This document shows, piece by piece, positions 62,361-64,000 of a stretch of DNA of 64,000 nucleotides; within the stretch, counting starts at the first letter, position 1; each line of letters opens with the position of its first letter. The notes under the pieces were generated by a model. It was given only the letters and a program-made list of their open reading frames with translations, ran no database searches and had not been told where the DNA came from. This stretch comes from Anammoximicrobium sp964645045. GTDB lineage: Bacteria > Planctomycetota > Planctomycetia > Pirellulales > Pirellulaceae. The position numbers and the translations under genes are program-made. The stretch lies in NCBI GenBank assembly GCA_964645045.1, contig CAZXYZ010000019.1:1-64000 (forward strand), given 5' to 3'.

Positions 62361-62894
62361 CCGGACGCCTCGTATTGATCCTCGATGTCGCCCCGCTGAT
62401 GGGCTCGCTGGTCGGTCAAACGTCGTAAGCCGTGCCACACCGAGCAGGGCCGCGCCCGTCACACCCGATGCTGGGTGCCGCGATCCGAGTGTGGCACGGC
62501 CTACTGGTTGACCGTGGGCAGCCACCAGCGACGCGAATCGCCAGGACGGGGAGTGGCCGAACGTGTGCGCCCGGGCCAACGGCTGCTCAAGCGGCCGCTG
62601 GCTGATGCCGGCGATCTGGCGGCCCTCCGCGTTGCTGAATCTCGCGACCATGCCGACCGCCTGCAGCGGGACCTGATCGCATCGCCCCGAAGCCGGGCGG
62701 ACATTTCCTGTCCAGCCAATTACCACATGGCAGCTTTTCCACTCCGAACGGCACGGTTTCGGACTTTCCTGGTGAACGAAAGCCTCTCGTCCTGACTGGC
62801 CGCGGGATAGTGCATCCCCGACAGCCACCCCCGAAAAAACGGCCTGCTGGTCGTCGGCGTGGGCAGCGGGTAAAATGCAGCGGAGGAGATAGCC
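62361..62894. other. Intergenic interval with inverted repeat
   Basis: GCCGTGCCACAC at 62429-62440 pairs exactly with 62489-62500 around a 48-nt loop. No gene is supported elsewhere in the interval. Confidence 0.5.
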
Positions 62895-63137
62895 GTGATC
62901 GAACTCACCGAACAACAGATGCTGGCGCTGGAAAACTCAGAAGCGACTCCGCCCCGCGTCGTCAATCCCAGGACCAAGGAGACGTTTGTCTAGCTCCGGA
63001 TCAATGAGTACGAACGCCGCCAGGAGCAAGCGTACGACGATAGCCCTTGGACGCGGGAGGAACTCCAGTCGCTGGCGTGGGAGGTTGCCGAGCGGACCTC
63101 CTGGGACGAGTACAACGATCCCGTGGAGCAACCATGA
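62895..63137 (+). pseudogene. Small antitoxin-like gene with an in-frame stop
   Basis: GGAGGAG lies 6 nt before a GTG at 62895. The frame reads VIELTEQQMLALENSEATPP, then RVVNPRTKETFV, and is broken by TAG at 62991-62993. It continues LRINEYERRQEQAYDDSPWT and on to EVAERTSWDEYNDPVEQP with a final TGA at 63135-63137. The pattern matches small planctomycete/cyanobacterial proteins of about 80-90 residues that precede MazF/PemK-type toxins. The stretch after the ATGA overlap with the TGA (MKRLRRRVTRG...) is not a credible toxin. The nonsense codon suggests decay, unless it is read through. Confidence 0.65.
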
Positions 63138-63365
63138 AACGTCTGCGTCGCCGCGTCACCCGGGGCACGTCGTTCGGAGCTGACGAGTGGGACGCCTCCT
63201 CGGCGTCGAAGGTGGGCCTGGATTCCGCGTCTCGACCCTGCGGGCACCGTCGCAAAAGTAGAATGTACTGTTCCGGCCCTAACGATCCGAGCCTGACCAC
63301 TTTCCAGCCCACACCCACCCTCCTTTTTGCATTCAACCTACCATAAATTAGGTAGTGACGGGCAT

Positions 63366-64000
63366 TCAGGATTGAGGATTGGGAACCGGCAAAGGCGTTT
63401 TCTGAACCCCGCCGGAGGCAGGCCGTTCGGAGCGCAGCACACCTTGAATGAACTCTACTATCTCAGGCGACATGCGGGTTGCGTACTTGCCTTGATCGTC
63501 GCCGCCAGAATGAACGCCAACAACCCGAAATACTTCCCCGTCGACCGACGAAATGAGAGGCCCTCCGCCCGTTCCCACGCTCGTGAAGATTGAGTAATCC
63601 AGTCGGTCGACAGAAACACGCTCGATCTTACCGATGCCGACCCACATTGTTCTGGGCGGTTTGTCCGCAGGATATCCCACCACGTTGACCTGCATCCCAA
63701 GCAACTGCGCGTCCGAGAATTCCTGGATCTCCAGGTGGCCCGCAGATTCGCCAACGGGTTTGGCGAGGATCATTACGGCGACATTCAGATTGTCGTTTTC
63801 GGATTCGACGTAACCTGCAGGAACACGCATGTCCACAACCTCGATCTCGCCGAACGGCGAATCGTCACCGTTAACTGCTACTGATACGTTCGCACGGCGT
63901 ACGAAACCACCAGAGAAAACAACGTAGCCTGCTGTGAGCACGTGGGAGGGGCCGATCAGTACACCGGTAGCAAGGATTTGCATCCCATTCAGCCTTGTGC
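63366..64000 (-). CDS. Trypsin-fold (S1) protein, partial, with altered catalytic residues
   Basis: The gene runs off the window edge; the frame is still open to 64000 (TRLNG before MQILATGVLIG), so the true start is outside. The chymotrypsin-fold order is clear: the catalytic-His region reads HVLTAGYVV where TAAH is expected, the Asp region is ENDNLNVAVMIL, and the Ser region reads GTGGGPLISS where GxSGGP is expected. Two of three catalytic residues are therefore replaced (His by Tyr, Ser by Gly). It is likely a non-proteolytic relative of serine proteases or a decaying gene. It ends at 63366. Confidence 0.75.
   Translation of the reverse strand, partial: TRLNGMQILATGVLIGPSHVLTAGYVVFSGGFVRRANVSVAVNGDDSPFGEIEVVDMRVPAGYVESENDNLNVAVMILAKPVGESAGHLEIQEFSDAQLLGMQVNVVGYPADKPPRTMWVGIGKIERVSVDRLDYSIFTSVGTGGGPLISSVDGEVFRVVGVHSGGDDQGKYATRMSPEIVEFIQGVLRSERPASGGVQKTPLPVPNPQS

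Noticed and set aside
1..64000. tRNA and rRNA genes
   Set aside because: No cloverleaf with the usual TTCGAnTC arm and CCA-type acceptor, and no rRNA-like conserved segments, were seen by eye; a covariance-model scan was not possible here.

Overview
The window looks like a chromosomal segment of a planctomycete, most probably of the order Pirellulales. It is GC-rich. It carries many exported proteins typical of that group: Tat-exported Gfo/Idh/MocA oxidoreductases, a sulfatase with EF-hands, DUF1080 and ThuA proteins, parallel beta-helix proteins, an HzsA-like dihaem protein, and a FGE-sulfatase protein with a planctomycete J-like N-terminus. Intergenic spaces are full of short palindromes. 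The assignment rests on gene content; there is no rRNA or other phylogenetic marker analysis behind it. Layout: (1) 1-2359 is mostly decayed or non-coding, with an FG-GAP remnant, a small DUF4258-type gene pair and a perfect 25-bp-arm hairpin. (2) 2360-28444 is a secreted carbohydrate and sulfate-ester catabolism region: two paralogous beta-helix proteins, two Tat oxidoreductases, a double SGNH hydrolase, a clan-A-like glycosidase, a sulfatase, a ceramidase-like hydrolase, an M28 peptidase with PDZ domains, a DUF1080 protein, a rhamnosidase-like GH78 protein, a 1117-residue LamG glycosidase-like protein and a ParDE module. (3) 28636-35713 holds a peroxiredoxin, a broken J-like/FGE gene, an Rpn-like nuclease and a membrane-anchored squalene-cyclase-fold protein. 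(4) 35832-43633 is a plus-strand run of core genes: MoxR ATPase, fabI, a lipoprotein-like unknown, a PQQ-type propeller protein, aroA and ligA, several of them overlapping or nearly so. (5) 43763-45658 has a small unknown gene, a transposase-like fragment and a ThuA protein. (6) 46018-55434 is a compact plus-strand accessory block: sigma-54 regulator with GAF domain, small membrane protein, STAS protein, HlyD/MFS efflux pair, stand-alone HATPase, glycogen phosphorylase and CsrA. (7) 55764-64000 has a TPP-dependent decarboxylase-like enzyme, the HzsA-like dihaem/LamG protein, a second Rpn-like protein, a nonsense-mutated antitoxin-like gene and the edge of a trypsin-fold protein that has lost two catalytic residues. 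The most unusual feature is the set of repeats. One palindromic element sits in frame inside a glycosidase gene and again, with three other palindromes, at the N-terminus of an exported protein. A second element occurs three times at exactly 96 nt, with 32-nt inverted arms and a 32-nt conserved core. Both can stay open in frame and behave like protein-compatible palindromic insertions. Two genes carry in-frame TAG codons, but TAG is also the normal stop of several intact genes here, so these are read as decay.
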